Below are positions 16,408 to 23,373 of a stretch of 32,187 nucleotides of DNA, piece by piece (within the stretch, counting starts at the first letter, position 1; each line of letters begins with the position of its first letter). Origin of the DNA: Eubacterium sp. (GTDB lineage: Bacteria > Bacillota > Clostridia > Lachnospirales > Lachnospiraceae); NCBI GenBank assembly GCA_022776205.1, contig JALFIK010000114.1:1-32187 (forward strand), given 5' to 3'. The position numbers were made by a program, and so were the translations under genes. The notes under the pieces were generated by a model. That model saw nothing but the letters and a program-made list of their open reading frames with translations, searched no databases and was not told the origin of the DNA.

Positions 16408-16436
16408 TTGACGAAACAGAGTTTGCCAATTATAAT
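16408..16436 (+). promoter_or_regulatory. Promoter of the dehydrogenase-flavin reductase-peptidase-rlmH operon
   Basis: TTGACG (16408-16413), a 17-base spacer and a perfect TATAAT (16431-16436) place the transcript start near 16443. The leader before the ribosome site is only a few bases long. Confidence 0.87.
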
Positions 16437-16460
16437 AAAACGGACAGAAAGGAGATTGTT

Positions 16461-17537
16461 ATGGAGAATTATTCGGTTCGGGTCCCTTCCTATACGGTCG
16501 GGCCGGATGCATACAGTCAGATTGAGGATAAATGTCGTATTTACGGAAAAAAAGCTGTCGTAATCGGCGGGAAAAAAGCAATGGCGGCAGCAAAAGACAA
16601 GCTTCTTTCGGCAGTGGCCGGAACGGAGCTTGAGATCATAGATTTTGTCTGGTTCGGGAAAGATGCCACCTTTGAAGGGGCGAAACGTCTGGAAGAAGAA
16701 GAAGCGGTAAAAGAGGCGGACATGATCTTTGCCGTGGGCGGAGGAAAGGCGGTCGATACCTGTAAACTTGTCAGTATTGATCTAAAGAAGCCTTATTTCA
16801 CTTTTCCGACGATCGCTTCGAACTGTGCAGCGGCATCTGCCGTATCAATCGTGTATCATGAAGACGGAACATTTTGTGAATTTGTTCATTTTGATGATCC
16901 GGCAAAACATATTTTTATTGATACAGACATCATTGCCCGGGCACCGGGAGAGTACCTGTGGGCAGGAATGGGCGATACGATTGCAAAGTATTATGAAGTA
17001 AGTATTTCCGCCCGCGGGGAGAAACTGGAACATTATAAGGCCATGGGTGTGGAGCTGAGCCGGATGTGCATGGAGGCAGTTCTCGAACACGGAAAACTGG
17101 CGATGGAGGATAATAAGAAAGGACGGGCATCTTTTGCCCTTGAACAGGTTGCCCTCGCCATTATTATAACGGCCGGCTGGGTTTCCCTTCTTGTGGCAAG
17201 GGAGCATACGATGGATTATAACGGCGGTGTGGCGCATGCCTTTTTCTACGGGCTTTGTAATCTGCCCGGCTTCGATGAGAACCATCTTCACGGCGTGGTA
17301 GTCGGTTTTGGTGTCCTTTTGCTCCTTTTGATTGACGGAAGAGAAGAAGAATGCAAAAAGCTGATTTCTTTTTATCAGACAGTCGGGATTCCTGTTACCC
17401 TTTCCGAGGTGGGAGTCAGTGTAGAAGAAGTTGCCCGCTGTGCATCATTTATGGTAAAAGATGAGGATCTCGAGCATTATCCGTATGAAGTGACCCGGGA
17501 GATGATTATCACGGCGGCAAAAAAACTGGAGAAATAA
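16461..17537 (+). CDS. Glycerol-dehydrogenase-like iron/zinc alcohol dehydrogenase
   Basis: A 358-residue NAD(P)-dependent dehydrogenase of the metal-containing group-III family, closest in pattern to glycerol dehydrogenase GldA. It has Y-T-V-G-P-D-A near the N-terminus, the nucleotide motif G-G-G-K-A-V-D-T (93-100), and likely metal ligands Asp172 (G-M-G-D-T-I-A-K), His259 (G-V-A-H-A) and His277 (H-L-H-G-V). The usual H-G-E-K-V after the last ligand is H-G-V-V-V here, so the substrate may differ. Start 16461 is supported by AAAGGAG (16448-16454); upstream in-frame ATGs would lie across the promoter. A flavin reductase gene follows 17 bases later, hinting at an NAD(P)H-linked redox pair. Confidence 0.9.
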   Translation: MENYSVRVPSYTVGPDAYSQIEDKCRIYGKKAVVIGGKKAMAAAKDKLLSAVAGTELEIIDFVWFGKDATFEGAKRLEEEEAVKEADMIFAVGGGKAVDTCKLVSIDLKKPYFTFPTIASNCAAASAVSIVYHEDGTFCEFVHFDDPAKHIFIDTDIIARAPGEYLWAGMGDTIAKYYEVSISARGEKLEHYKAMGVELSRMCMEAVLEHGKLAMEDNKKGRASFALEQVALAIIITAGWVSLLVAREHTMDYNGGVAHAFFYGLCNLPGFDENHLHGVVVGFGVLLLLLIDGREEECKKLISFYQTVGIPVTLSEVGVSVEEVARCASFMVKDEDLEHYPYEVTREMIITAAKKLEK

Positions 17538-17554
17538 AACCGGAGGTGGAGAGA

Positions 17555-18067
17555 ATGAATTTCAGAGAAATTGATGTAACAAAGGAAGTAATCAATCCTT
17601 TCAGACAGATTGGGCAGGAGTGGATGCTCCTGTCTGCAAAGAAAGGAGATAAAGTAAACACAATGACGGCATCCTGGGGGACGATGGGCGTTTTCTGGGG
17701 AAAGAACATTGTGACGGTGGGGATTCGCCCACAGCGCTATACGAAAGAGTTCGTGGACGCAGGAGAGATGTTTACCCTGACTTTTTTTGACGGAGAGAGA
17801 AAAAAAGAAATGGGATATCTTGGAAGTGTATCCGGAAGAGATGAGGATAAAATAAAGAAATCCGGTCTTCATGTGACGTTCACTGAGGAGGGAGAACCGA
17901 CCTTTGAGGAAGGAACCATGGTACTTGTGTGTAAGAAACTCATGGAAGTACCTCTTGACCCGAAAGACTTTAAAGAAGACTGGATTGATGAAAAATGGTA
18001 TCCGGATAAGGATTATCATCAGATCTATACGGCGCAGATTGTTGCAGCATATCGTATGGAGGCATAA
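17555..18067 (+). CDS. Flavin reductase-like FMN-binding split-barrel protein
   Basis: A 170-residue protein of the flavin-reductase-like (flavoredoxin) split-barrel family, expected to bind FMN non-covalently and pass electrons. Typical motifs are N-T-M-T-A-S-W-G-T-M-G (about 35-45) and the following G-I-R-P-Q-R-Y-T, which lie at the flavin phosphate, then F-T-L-T-F-F. The ATG at 17555 has GGAGG (17542-17546) 8 bases upstream; a GTG at 17546 would overlap that site. It is second in the operon and probably co-transcribed with the dehydrogenase. Its physiological electron donor and acceptor are unknown. Confidence 0.9.
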   Translation: MNFREIDVTKEVINPFRQIGQEWMLLSAKKGDKVNTMTASWGTMGVFWGKNIVTVGIRPQRYTKEFVDAGEMFTLTFFDGERKKEMGYLGSVSGRDEDKIKKSGLHVTFTEEGEPTFEEGTMVLVCKKLMEVPLDPKDFKEDWIDEKWYPDKDYHQIYTAQIVAAYRMEA

Positions 18068-18094
18068 ATCGTAATAGTATCAGGAGGTGTTTTT

Positions 18095-18796
18095 ATGTAC
18101 GGATATTATGGAATGTTCTGGGATCCGACTTATTTTCTTGTGATTATCGGAATGCTGATCTGTCTTGCCGCATCAGCAAAGGTCAAAACAACTTATGCAA
18201 AATTTAACAGGGTGAGGAGCCATTCCGGCATTACTGCAGCCCAGGCAGCGGAGATGATCCTTCACGGAGCAGGAATCTATGATGTGCAGATTGCTCCCAT
18301 TGCGGGAGATCTGACGGATAACTATGATCCGAGAGACCGGGTACTTCACCTGTCTGCTTCCACTTATCAGTCTACCTCTGTGGCTGCCATTGGAGTGGCT
18401 GCCCATGAGTGCGGTCATGCGATTCAGGATGCACAAAGCTACGTGCCTCTTCGAATCCGCGGCGCTATTGTTCCCGTAGTAAATTTTGGAGCGACCATTT
18501 CCTGGCCACTTATCCTTATCGGAATTTTACTCGGGGGAAGCCATACCCTTATTATGCTTGGAATCTTATTATTTTCCTTTACGGTTGTGTTCCAGCTTGT
18601 GACCTTGCCGGTGGAATTCAATGCTTCGTCCCGTGCCCTGGGAATCCTTAGAAACAGCGGGATGTTGTATGATGACGAATTAAAGGGTGCAAGGAAAGTA
18701 CTTTCTGCAGCGGCTCTTACTTATGTGGCCGGTGCGGCTTCTTCCATTTTACAGCTTCTTCGTCTTTTCCTGTTATTCGGCAACAGGGATGACTAA
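18095..18796 (+). CDS. YugP-type neutral zinc metallopeptidase (membrane)
   Basis: A 233-residue membrane protein of the Zn-peptidase-2 (B. subtilis YugP) family. The zinc motif H-E-C-G-H-A-I is at residues 104-110, giving ligands His104 and His108 and catalytic Glu105. Hydrophobic segments occur near residues 10-28, about 125-175 and at the C-terminus. The substrate is unknown; a role in membrane-protein quality control is only inference. AGGAGG lies about 9 bases before the start, and the gap from the flavin reductase is 27 bases with no terminator. Confidence 0.9.
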   Translation: MYGYYGMFWDPTYFLVIIGMLICLAASAKVKTTYAKFNRVRSHSGITAAQAAEMILHGAGIYDVQIAPIAGDLTDNYDPRDRVLHLSASTYQSTSVAAIGVAAHECGHAIQDAQSYVPLRIRGAIVPVVNFGATISWPLILIGILLGGSHTLIMLGILLFSFTVVFQLVTLPVEFNASSRALGILRNSGMLYDDELKGARKVLSAAALTYVAGAASSILQLLRLFLLFGNRDD

Positions 18797-18817
18797 AAGT
18801 AAGGGAAGATGAAAGGA

Positions 18818-19261
18818 ATGAAGATAATCTGTGTGGGCAGGATAAAAGAGGATTTTTTCCGGGAAGGAATTGGATATTTTACCCGGGAAATCCGGAAAAA
18901 ATATCCGATGGAGATTGTGGAATGCCAGGATGAACCCACACCGGATGCCTGTCCCCAATCCTTAAATGACAGAATCCGCCGGACAGAAGGAAAGCGGATT
19001 CTTGAAAAAATTAAGGAAGATGACTATGTAATTGCCCTGTGTATTGACGGAAAGCATTACCGTACGGATTTGTGGAAAAAGAGGATGGGCAGGATTCTTT
19101 CCGGGACAGAGGGGAATGTCACTTTTGTAATCGGCGGTTCTCTGGGACTCTCGGATGAAGTGATTTCGCGGGCAGATGAAAAATTAAGCTTTTCTGCCCT
19201 GACATTTCCACATCAGATGATGAGGCTTATCCTCTGTGAGCAGATAGCCCGCATAATTTAA
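18818..19261 (+). CDS. rlmH: RlmH-like 23S rRNA pseudouridine methyltransferase, lacking the C-terminal tail
   Basis: RlmH methylates N3 of pseudouridine 1915 in helix 69 of 23S rRNA on the assembled ribosome; it is a small SPOUT-fold dimer. This copy has 147 residues against about 155-159 in the family. The SAM-binding knot is intact: F-V-I-G-G-S-L-G-L-S (103-112) and S-F-S-A-L-T-F-P-H-Q-M-M-R (124-136). It then stops at E-Q-I-A-R-I-I, where E. coli and S. aureus proteins continue Y-R-A-(W/F)-x-I and end in Y-H-(R/K). The downstream bases encode no such tail in any frame, and a terminator follows at once. ATG 18818 is chosen because the family starts MKI; 18809 is possible. A second, complementary paralogue is at 23370. 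Confidence 0.9.
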   Translation: MKIICVGRIKEDFFREGIGYFTREIRKKYPMEIVECQDEPTPDACPQSLNDRIRRTEGKRILEKIKEDDYVIALCIDGKHYRTDLWKKRMGRILSGTEGNVTFVIGGSLGLSDEVISRADEKLSFSALTFPHQMMRLILCEQIARII

Positions 19262-19266
19262 ATGAT

Positions 19267-20820
19267 TTATAAATGCCTGTTCTGTCTGGAACAGGCTTTT
19301 TTTTCTTTTTTAATATGTTCCCGGAAAAATTGTATGGCAAAAAAGAAACAAAAATATGTCAGACCGCCCACGGCCAGAAAATAAAAGGAAGGCAGGGAAA
19401 AATGAAGAGAGAGTACCTCAAATAATTTTTTTGATAAAATTCCTCCACAGACAGCGGTGCATACCGGAAAGAGAAACGAGTTTTCCGGATAGAAGGAAAA
19501 AGGTACCAGACGATATATTTTGATCAGATTGAGGCACATCTGGAGACAGTATCCGGCAAGAAGACCGTAAAAATATCCCCGGATGCCGTAAACCGGAATG
19601 GCGGTGAGTATGAAAAAAATTCGTACGGCGATGCCTAATAAATTATGATACAAAGTCTGTTTTGTTTTGCCAAAACCATTTAAGATGCTTGAAGAGGCCT
19701 GGGTGACATACATAAAAGGACACAAAAGAGCGAAGGAATACACATATTCTCCTGCTTCCCTGCTGTGAAAGATCGTTTCTCCCAGGGAGTGCCCGTAAAT
19801 CAGAAAGGCAAAAGCAGAAAAAATACCGATGAGCAGACAATAATGAAGGCTTTGTTCAATGGTTTCCCTAAGCTGATGGATTTTCTTTTCTTTATGAGAA
19901 GAGGAAACAGCGGGCATAAGCATTACGGAAAGAGAATTTGTGACAGCTGCGGGAAAGAAGAGGAACGGAAGCGCCATTCCTGTAAGGGTGCCGTACATTT
20001 CCAGTGCCCGTGTGTGATCCCCGCAGAATATTTTTAACATAAAGGGAATGAGAATGGTTTCCACACTGCTTACTATGGTGAGACAAAAATGATTGAAGGC
20101 GACCGGAAGACTGAAGTCGAAAAATTCCCGGAGCATTTTATTTAAAGAAACAGGAGAGCAAAGGACTGCTCTCTTTTTTTTGCCCGAAAAAAACTCGTGA
20201 AAAAAATAGGCAGCAATGGTGTAGAGCGTGGAAAGAATTTCCCCGAGAACCATGCCCCAGGCGGCGATCCGTGCATCTGCAGACAGAGCAAAGAGAGTGA
20301 CAGACAGCAGATAAATACTCCCCACCCGGCTAAACTGTTCCACAATCTGGCTGATGGCAGGAACACCGGAGCGGTTTTTGCCGATATAATATCCATGAAT
20401 ACAGGATTTTACGGAAACAAAGGGCAGGGACAGGGCGGAAATTTTTAATGCCGGGGCAGCGGAAGCTTCTTTCAGAAGATGAATGCTGAAAAAATCGGCA
20501 CAGCTAAACAGAATCCCCGCAAGAATGACAGACAGGGAGAAGGAAATCAGACAAATACACCGAATAAACTTTTTCGTATTACTGTTTGGGCCGTGGGAAG
20601 AAAAACGGGAAATAAGATTTGCCGTTCCTGTCTCGAAACCGTGGCAGCACAGAGAAAAACAGAGCATGTAGACCGGAAAAATCAGCTGATAGATACCAAG
20701 TTCTTTGGCACCAATCAGGCCGGAAAGGAATATTCTGTTATAGAACCCAAGAATTCGGGAAAGAAAACCGGAAAGAGTCAGAATCAGCGTTCCGGTTAAA
20801 ATTGTTTTTTTGTATGACAT
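19267..20820 (-). CDS. SpoVB-like polysaccharide/lipid flippase (MOP superfamily)
   Basis: A 517-residue, very hydrophobic membrane protein with about 14 predicted spanning segments, the same length as B. subtilis SpoVB. The start K-K-T-I-L-T-G-T-L-I-L...S-R-I-L-G-F-x-N-R matches the SpoVB/MurJ-type exporter pattern. These proteins flip lipid-linked cell-wall or capsule precursors; in spore formers SpoVB acts in cortex synthesis. ATG 20820 has only a weak GGTG site; a GTG at 20835 would add five residues. The last residues (K-K-E-K-K-A-C-S-R-Q-N-R) are encoded by the antisense of the rlmH terminator. It is divergent from the NifS-like gene. Confidence 0.88.
   Translation of the reverse strand: MSYKKTILTGTLILTLSGFLSRILGFYNRIFLSGLIGAKELGIYQLIFPVYMLCFSLCCHGFETGTANLISRFSSHGPNSNTKKFIRCICLISFSLSVILAGILFSCADFFSIHLLKEASAAPALKISALSLPFVSVKSCIHGYYIGKNRSGVPAISQIVEQFSRVGSIYLLSVTLFALSADARIAAWGMVLGEILSTLYTIAAYFFHEFFSGKKKRAVLCSPVSLNKMLREFFDFSLPVAFNHFCLTIVSSVETILIPFMLKIFCGDHTRALEMYGTLTGMALPFLFFPAAVTNSLSVMLMPAVSSSHKEKKIHQLRETIEQSLHYCLLIGIFSAFAFLIYGHSLGETIFHSREAGEYVYSFALLCPFMYVTQASSSILNGFGKTKQTLYHNLLGIAVRIFFILTAIPVYGIRGYFYGLLAGYCLQMCLNLIKIYRLVPFSFYPENSFLFPVCTAVCGGILSKKLFEVLSLHFSLPSFYFLAVGGLTYFCFFFAIQFFREHIKKEKKACSRQNRHL
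19275..19304 (+). terminator. Intrinsic terminator after rlmH, inside the 3' end of the convergent flippase gene
   Basis: GCCTGTTC (19275-19282) pairs with GAACAGGC (19289-19296) around TGTCTG, followed by eight T (19297-19304). The whole element lies inside the last codons of the reverse-strand flippase gene, whose stop is at 19267-19269. On the reverse strand no T run follows. Confidence 0.95.
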
Positions 20821-20904
20821 AGAAACACCGTGCACAAAGGGTCATTTGATTGTATGCGGGTAAAAAAAATAAATGTATCAGGAGCAGGAAAAAGGAGAAG
20901 AAAA

Positions 20905-22134
20905 ATGGAAGTCATTTATCTGGATAATGCGGCAACCACGCCAATCCGTCCGGAAGTAAAAGAGGCGATGGAACCGTATTTCAATGAAATGTATGAAAAC
21001 CCGTCAGGGGCATATCCGTCTGCCATCCGGTGCAGGGAGGAAATAGAAAAGGTCCGTGCCGTGATTGCAGGAACCATACATGCAAGGCCGGAAGAAATTT
21101 ATTTTACCTCAGGAGGAACGGAGTCGGATAACTGGGCAATCCGGGAAACGGCCCGGTTATTAAAAAAGAAGGGAAATCATATCATTACTTCCGCAATTGA
21201 GCATCATGCTGTTTTAAACACGTGCAGAGCACTGGAGAAGGAGGGCTTTTCCATCACTTATCTGGGGGTGGATGAAGAGGGGAAAATCAGATTGTCTGAG
21301 CTCGAGAGAGCAATCCGTCCGGAAACGATCCTGATTTCCATTATGTATGCAAATAATGAAGTTGGAACGATTCAGCCGGTAAACCGAATTGGGGAAATTG
21401 CACAAAAGTATGGGATTCTTTTTCATACAGACGGCGTTCAGGTATATGGTCATCTTCCTGTTGATGTAAGAAAGAGCCATATTTCCATGTTTAGTGCCAG
21501 TGGCCATAAGCTAAACGGACCCAAAGGAATCGGATTTCTATATGTAAGAAAAGAGATCCCTTTGTCCTCTCTGATTTACGGTGGAGGACAGGAGAAGGGG
21601 AAACGGGCCGGAACGGAGAATGTTCCCGGGATTATTGGCCTGGGAAAGGCGGCGGAGATTTCCTGTGCCATGCAGAAAGAAGAAGAAAAACGAATATGGG
21701 AACTGAGAGAACATCTCATTACCCGTCTTTTATCAGAGATACCCTACTGTCGCGTAAATGGGAGCAGAAAGAACCGGCTGCCCGGAAACTGTAATGTAAG
21801 TTTTCAGTTTCTCCGTGCCTCCTGTCTGCTTTGCCAACTGGGGAAAAAGGGAATTTGTGCTTCCGCCGCATCTGCCTGCAGTACAGGATCGGCAGAGCCT
21901 TCCCATGTGCTTACTGCCATGGGGCTTCCGAGGGAACTGGCCAACGGGACACTGCGGCTGACGCTCGGATATCAGAATACGATGGAAGAAATGGATCAGG
22001 TGGCAGATCAGATAAAAGAAATGGTGGAAACGTTACGAGGAAAATCCGGACAATACCATGAGTTCCGGGGAAAAAATCTCGGGGAAAAAATCTTTCCTGA
22101 AAAATGGTTGATTCCTGAGAAGGAAAAAGTATAA
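20905..22134 (+). CDS. NifS/IscS-family cysteine desulfurase-like protein (divergent)
   Basis: A 409-residue PLP enzyme of the NifS/IscS family, expected to take sulfur from cysteine for Fe-S or thio-nucleotide synthesis. It has Y-L-D-N-A-A-T-T, F-T-S-G-G-T-E-S-D-N, E-H-H-A-V (His100/101), H-T-D-G-V-Q, cofactor Lys202 in S-G-H-K-L-N-G-P-K-G, R-A-G-T-E-N and catalytic-loop Cys325 in S-A-C-S-T-G-S. The segment before the loop, usually G-E-(S/A)-L-L-x-x-L-D-x-x-G-I, is A-S-C-L-L-C-Q-L-G-K-K-G-I, with two extra cysteines. The C-terminus has an extra basic tail of about 25 residues. GGAG lies 7 bases upstream of the start. The sulfur acceptor is unknown; no thiI or iscU is adjacent. Confidence 0.9.
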   Translation: MEVIYLDNAATTPIRPEVKEAMEPYFNEMYENPSGAYPSAIRCREEIEKVRAVIAGTIHARPEEIYFTSGGTESDNWAIRETARLLKKKGNHIITSAIEHHAVLNTCRALEKEGFSITYLGVDEEGKIRLSELERAIRPETILISIMYANNEVGTIQPVNRIGEIAQKYGILFHTDGVQVYGHLPVDVRKSHISMFSASGHKLNGPKGIGFLYVRKEIPLSSLIYGGGQEKGKRAGTENVPGIIGLGKAAEISCAMQKEEEKRIWELREHLITRLLSEIPYCRVNGSRKNRLPGNCNVSFQFLRASCLLCQLGKKGICASAASACSTGSAEPSHVLTAMGLPRELANGTLRLTLGYQNTMEEMDQVADQIKEMVETLRGKSGQYHEFRGKNLGEKIFPEKWLIPEKEKV

Positions 22135-22175
22135 TAATGGGAGAAGAAGAAAATTTACGAAGGAGGCAGGATATC

Positions 22176-22976
22176 ATGGAACTTACAATGCTTGGAACAG
22201 GCAATGCACTGGTAACAGAATGCTATAATACCTGTTTTGTTTTACAGGAAGAAAAGCAATATTTTTTGGTTGACGGAGGCGGAGGAAATGAGATTCTGCA
22301 CCGTCTGAAGATAGCCGATATCAACTGGAAGGAGATTCGTACGATTTTTGTAACCCATAAACATGTGGATCATCTCCTGGGAATCCTCTGGATGATCCGC
22401 ATGATTTGTCAGAAAATGAACAGGGGAGAGTACGAAGGGGATGCCACGATTTATGCCCATGAAGAAGTGGCAGATCTTCTCAAGGATATGGCAGAAAAAC
22501 TTTATGTGGAAAAAGAAACAAAATTTATCGGAAAGAGACTTCATATTTTGACAGTGGGAGACGGAGACGAGAAAGAGATTCTCGGCAGGAAGGTGACATT
22601 TTTCGATATCGGCTCCACAAAGGCAAAACAGTTCGGTTTTTCCATGGATCTTGGCGAGGGGAAAAAACTGACCTGCTGTGGGGACGAACCTTACAGAAAT
22701 TTAGAAGAAAAGTATGCGAAAGACAGTACCTGGCTTTTGCATGAGGCGTTCTGCCTTGAATCGGAAGCGGATATCTTTCATCCTTACGAAAAGCATCATT
22801 CCACTGTGAAAGATGCCTGCGAGCTGGCGGAAAAGCTGAATGTAAAAAATCTGCTTCTTTATCATACAGAGGATAAAAATATAAAAAACAGAAAGAAGCT
22901 ATATGAAGAGGAAGGTAAAAAATATTTTCACGGTAATTTATATGTACCGGATGATCTTGAGAAAATAAAAATATAA
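22176..22976 (+). CDS. Metallo-beta-lactamase-fold hydrolase, RNase Z-like
   Basis: A 266-residue MBL-fold protein. The metal motif is H-K-H-V-D-H (His61, His63, Asp65, His66), followed by later ligands in C-G-D-E-P and L-L-Y-H-T-E-D, and a Y-E-K-H-H-S-T motif before a conserved Ala/Lys helix, as in RNase Z-type members. It is shorter than true RNase Z (about 300) and its substrate cannot be stated. ATG 22176 is chosen for AGGAGG (22161-22166) 9 bases upstream; an ATG at 22137 lacks a site. It sits 41 bases after the NifS-like gene, probably in the same transcript. Confidence 0.9.
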   Translation: MELTMLGTGNALVTECYNTCFVLQEEKQYFLVDGGGGNEILHRLKIADINWKEIRTIFVTHKHVDHLLGILWMIRMICQKMNRGEYEGDATIYAHEEVADLLKDMAEKLYVEKETKFIGKRLHILTVGDGDEKEILGRKVTFFDIGSTKAKQFGFSMDLGEGKKLTCCGDEPYRNLEEKYAKDSTWLLHEAFCLESEADIFHPYEKHHSTVKDACELAEKLNVKNLLLYHTEDKNIKNRKKLYEEEGKKYFHGNLYVPDDLEKIKI

Positions 22977-23020
22977 AAAGAACGGGGTCATTATACATTA
23001 CATATTTGCAGAGCTCCCTG

Positions 23021-23076
23021 AAAATATAAAAATCCCATCGCAGTTACCGGGCACAACCCGGACTGTGATGGGATTT
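23021..23076 (-). terminator. Strong terminator of tRNA-Arg (possibly bidirectional)
   Basis: AAATCCCATC (23030-23039) pairs with GATGGGATTT (23067-23076), CAGT with ACTG and CCGGG with CCCGG, about 20 pairs in all around a CACAA loop. On the reverse strand the stem ends in ATTTTTATATTTT, so it should end the tRNA transcript. It may also stop the forward hydrolase transcript. Confidence 0.9.
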
Positions 23077-23085
23077 AACATTTAC

Positions 23086-23159
23086 CGAACCAGAAGGGAC
23101 TCGAACCCCCGACACACGGTTCCGGAAACCGTTGCTCTATCCAACTGAGCTACTGGTCC
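23086..23159 (-). tRNA. tRNA-Arg (anticodon CCG)
   Basis: The reverse strand folds into a full cloverleaf of 74 bases. Acceptor GGACCAG pairs with CTGGTTC, the D arm reads GCTCAGTTGGATAGAGC, the anticodon stem is ACGGT/ACCGT with loop TTCCGGA, and the T loop is TTCGAGT. The anticodon CCG reads the arginine codon CGG. The 3' CCA is not encoded. The T stem contains two G-U pairs. Confidence 0.95.
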
Positions 23160-23179
23160 ATAAATAATGTCCGTCGTTT

Positions 23180-23208
23180 ATAATACTATATTTTTTGTTA
23201 GAATGCAA
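23180..23208 (-). promoter_or_regulatory. Promoter of tRNA-Arg
   Basis: On the reverse strand TTGCAT (23208-23203), a 17-base spacer and TATTAT (23185-23180) place the start about 14 bases before the mature tRNA. Confidence 0.8.
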
Positions 23209-23269
23209 GAGATTTTTTGCGAGTCAAAAATATAAATCAATTGTTTTTCCAAAAATGTAAAAATTTCCA

Positions 23270-23298
23270 TGGACATACCGGATATGCTATGCTATAAT
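23270..23298 (+). promoter_or_regulatory. Promoter of the second RlmH-like gene
   Basis: TGGACA (23270-23275), a 17-base spacer and an extended -10, TGC-TATAAT (TATAAT at 23293-23298), give a start near 23305. The leader carries a small reading frame coupled to the gene. Confidence 0.87.
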
Positions 23299-23322
23299 GC
23301 ACATACATATTAGGAGATGGCA

Positions 23323-23373
23323 ATGGGAATGACAGTGCCCCGGGAAGATCAGGGGCAGGATTGTGTAATATGA
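23323..23373 (+). CDS. 16-codon leader reading frame coupled to the RlmH-like gene
   Basis: ATG at 23323 is preceded by AGGAG (23312-23316) at a 6-base spacing, a better ribosome site than that of the gene downstream. The frame encodes MGMTVPREDQGQDCVI and stops with TGA at 23371-23373, overlapping the RlmH-like ATG (23370) as ATGA. This layout suggests translational coupling. The peptide resembles no family I know. It could instead be a chance frame in the leader. Confidence 0.5.
   Translation: MGMTVPREDQGQDCVI

Noticed and set aside
16324..16460. Small forward frame starting at 16351 (or 16324) before the dehydrogenase gene
   Set aside because: It spans the TTGACG-TATAAT promoter and overlaps the dehydrogenase in another frame. 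No sign of translation is seen.
23086..23159. tRNA-Arg as an integration site for a mobile element
   Set aside because: No integrase, no repeated tRNA 3' end and no phage or plasmid genes are present nearby.
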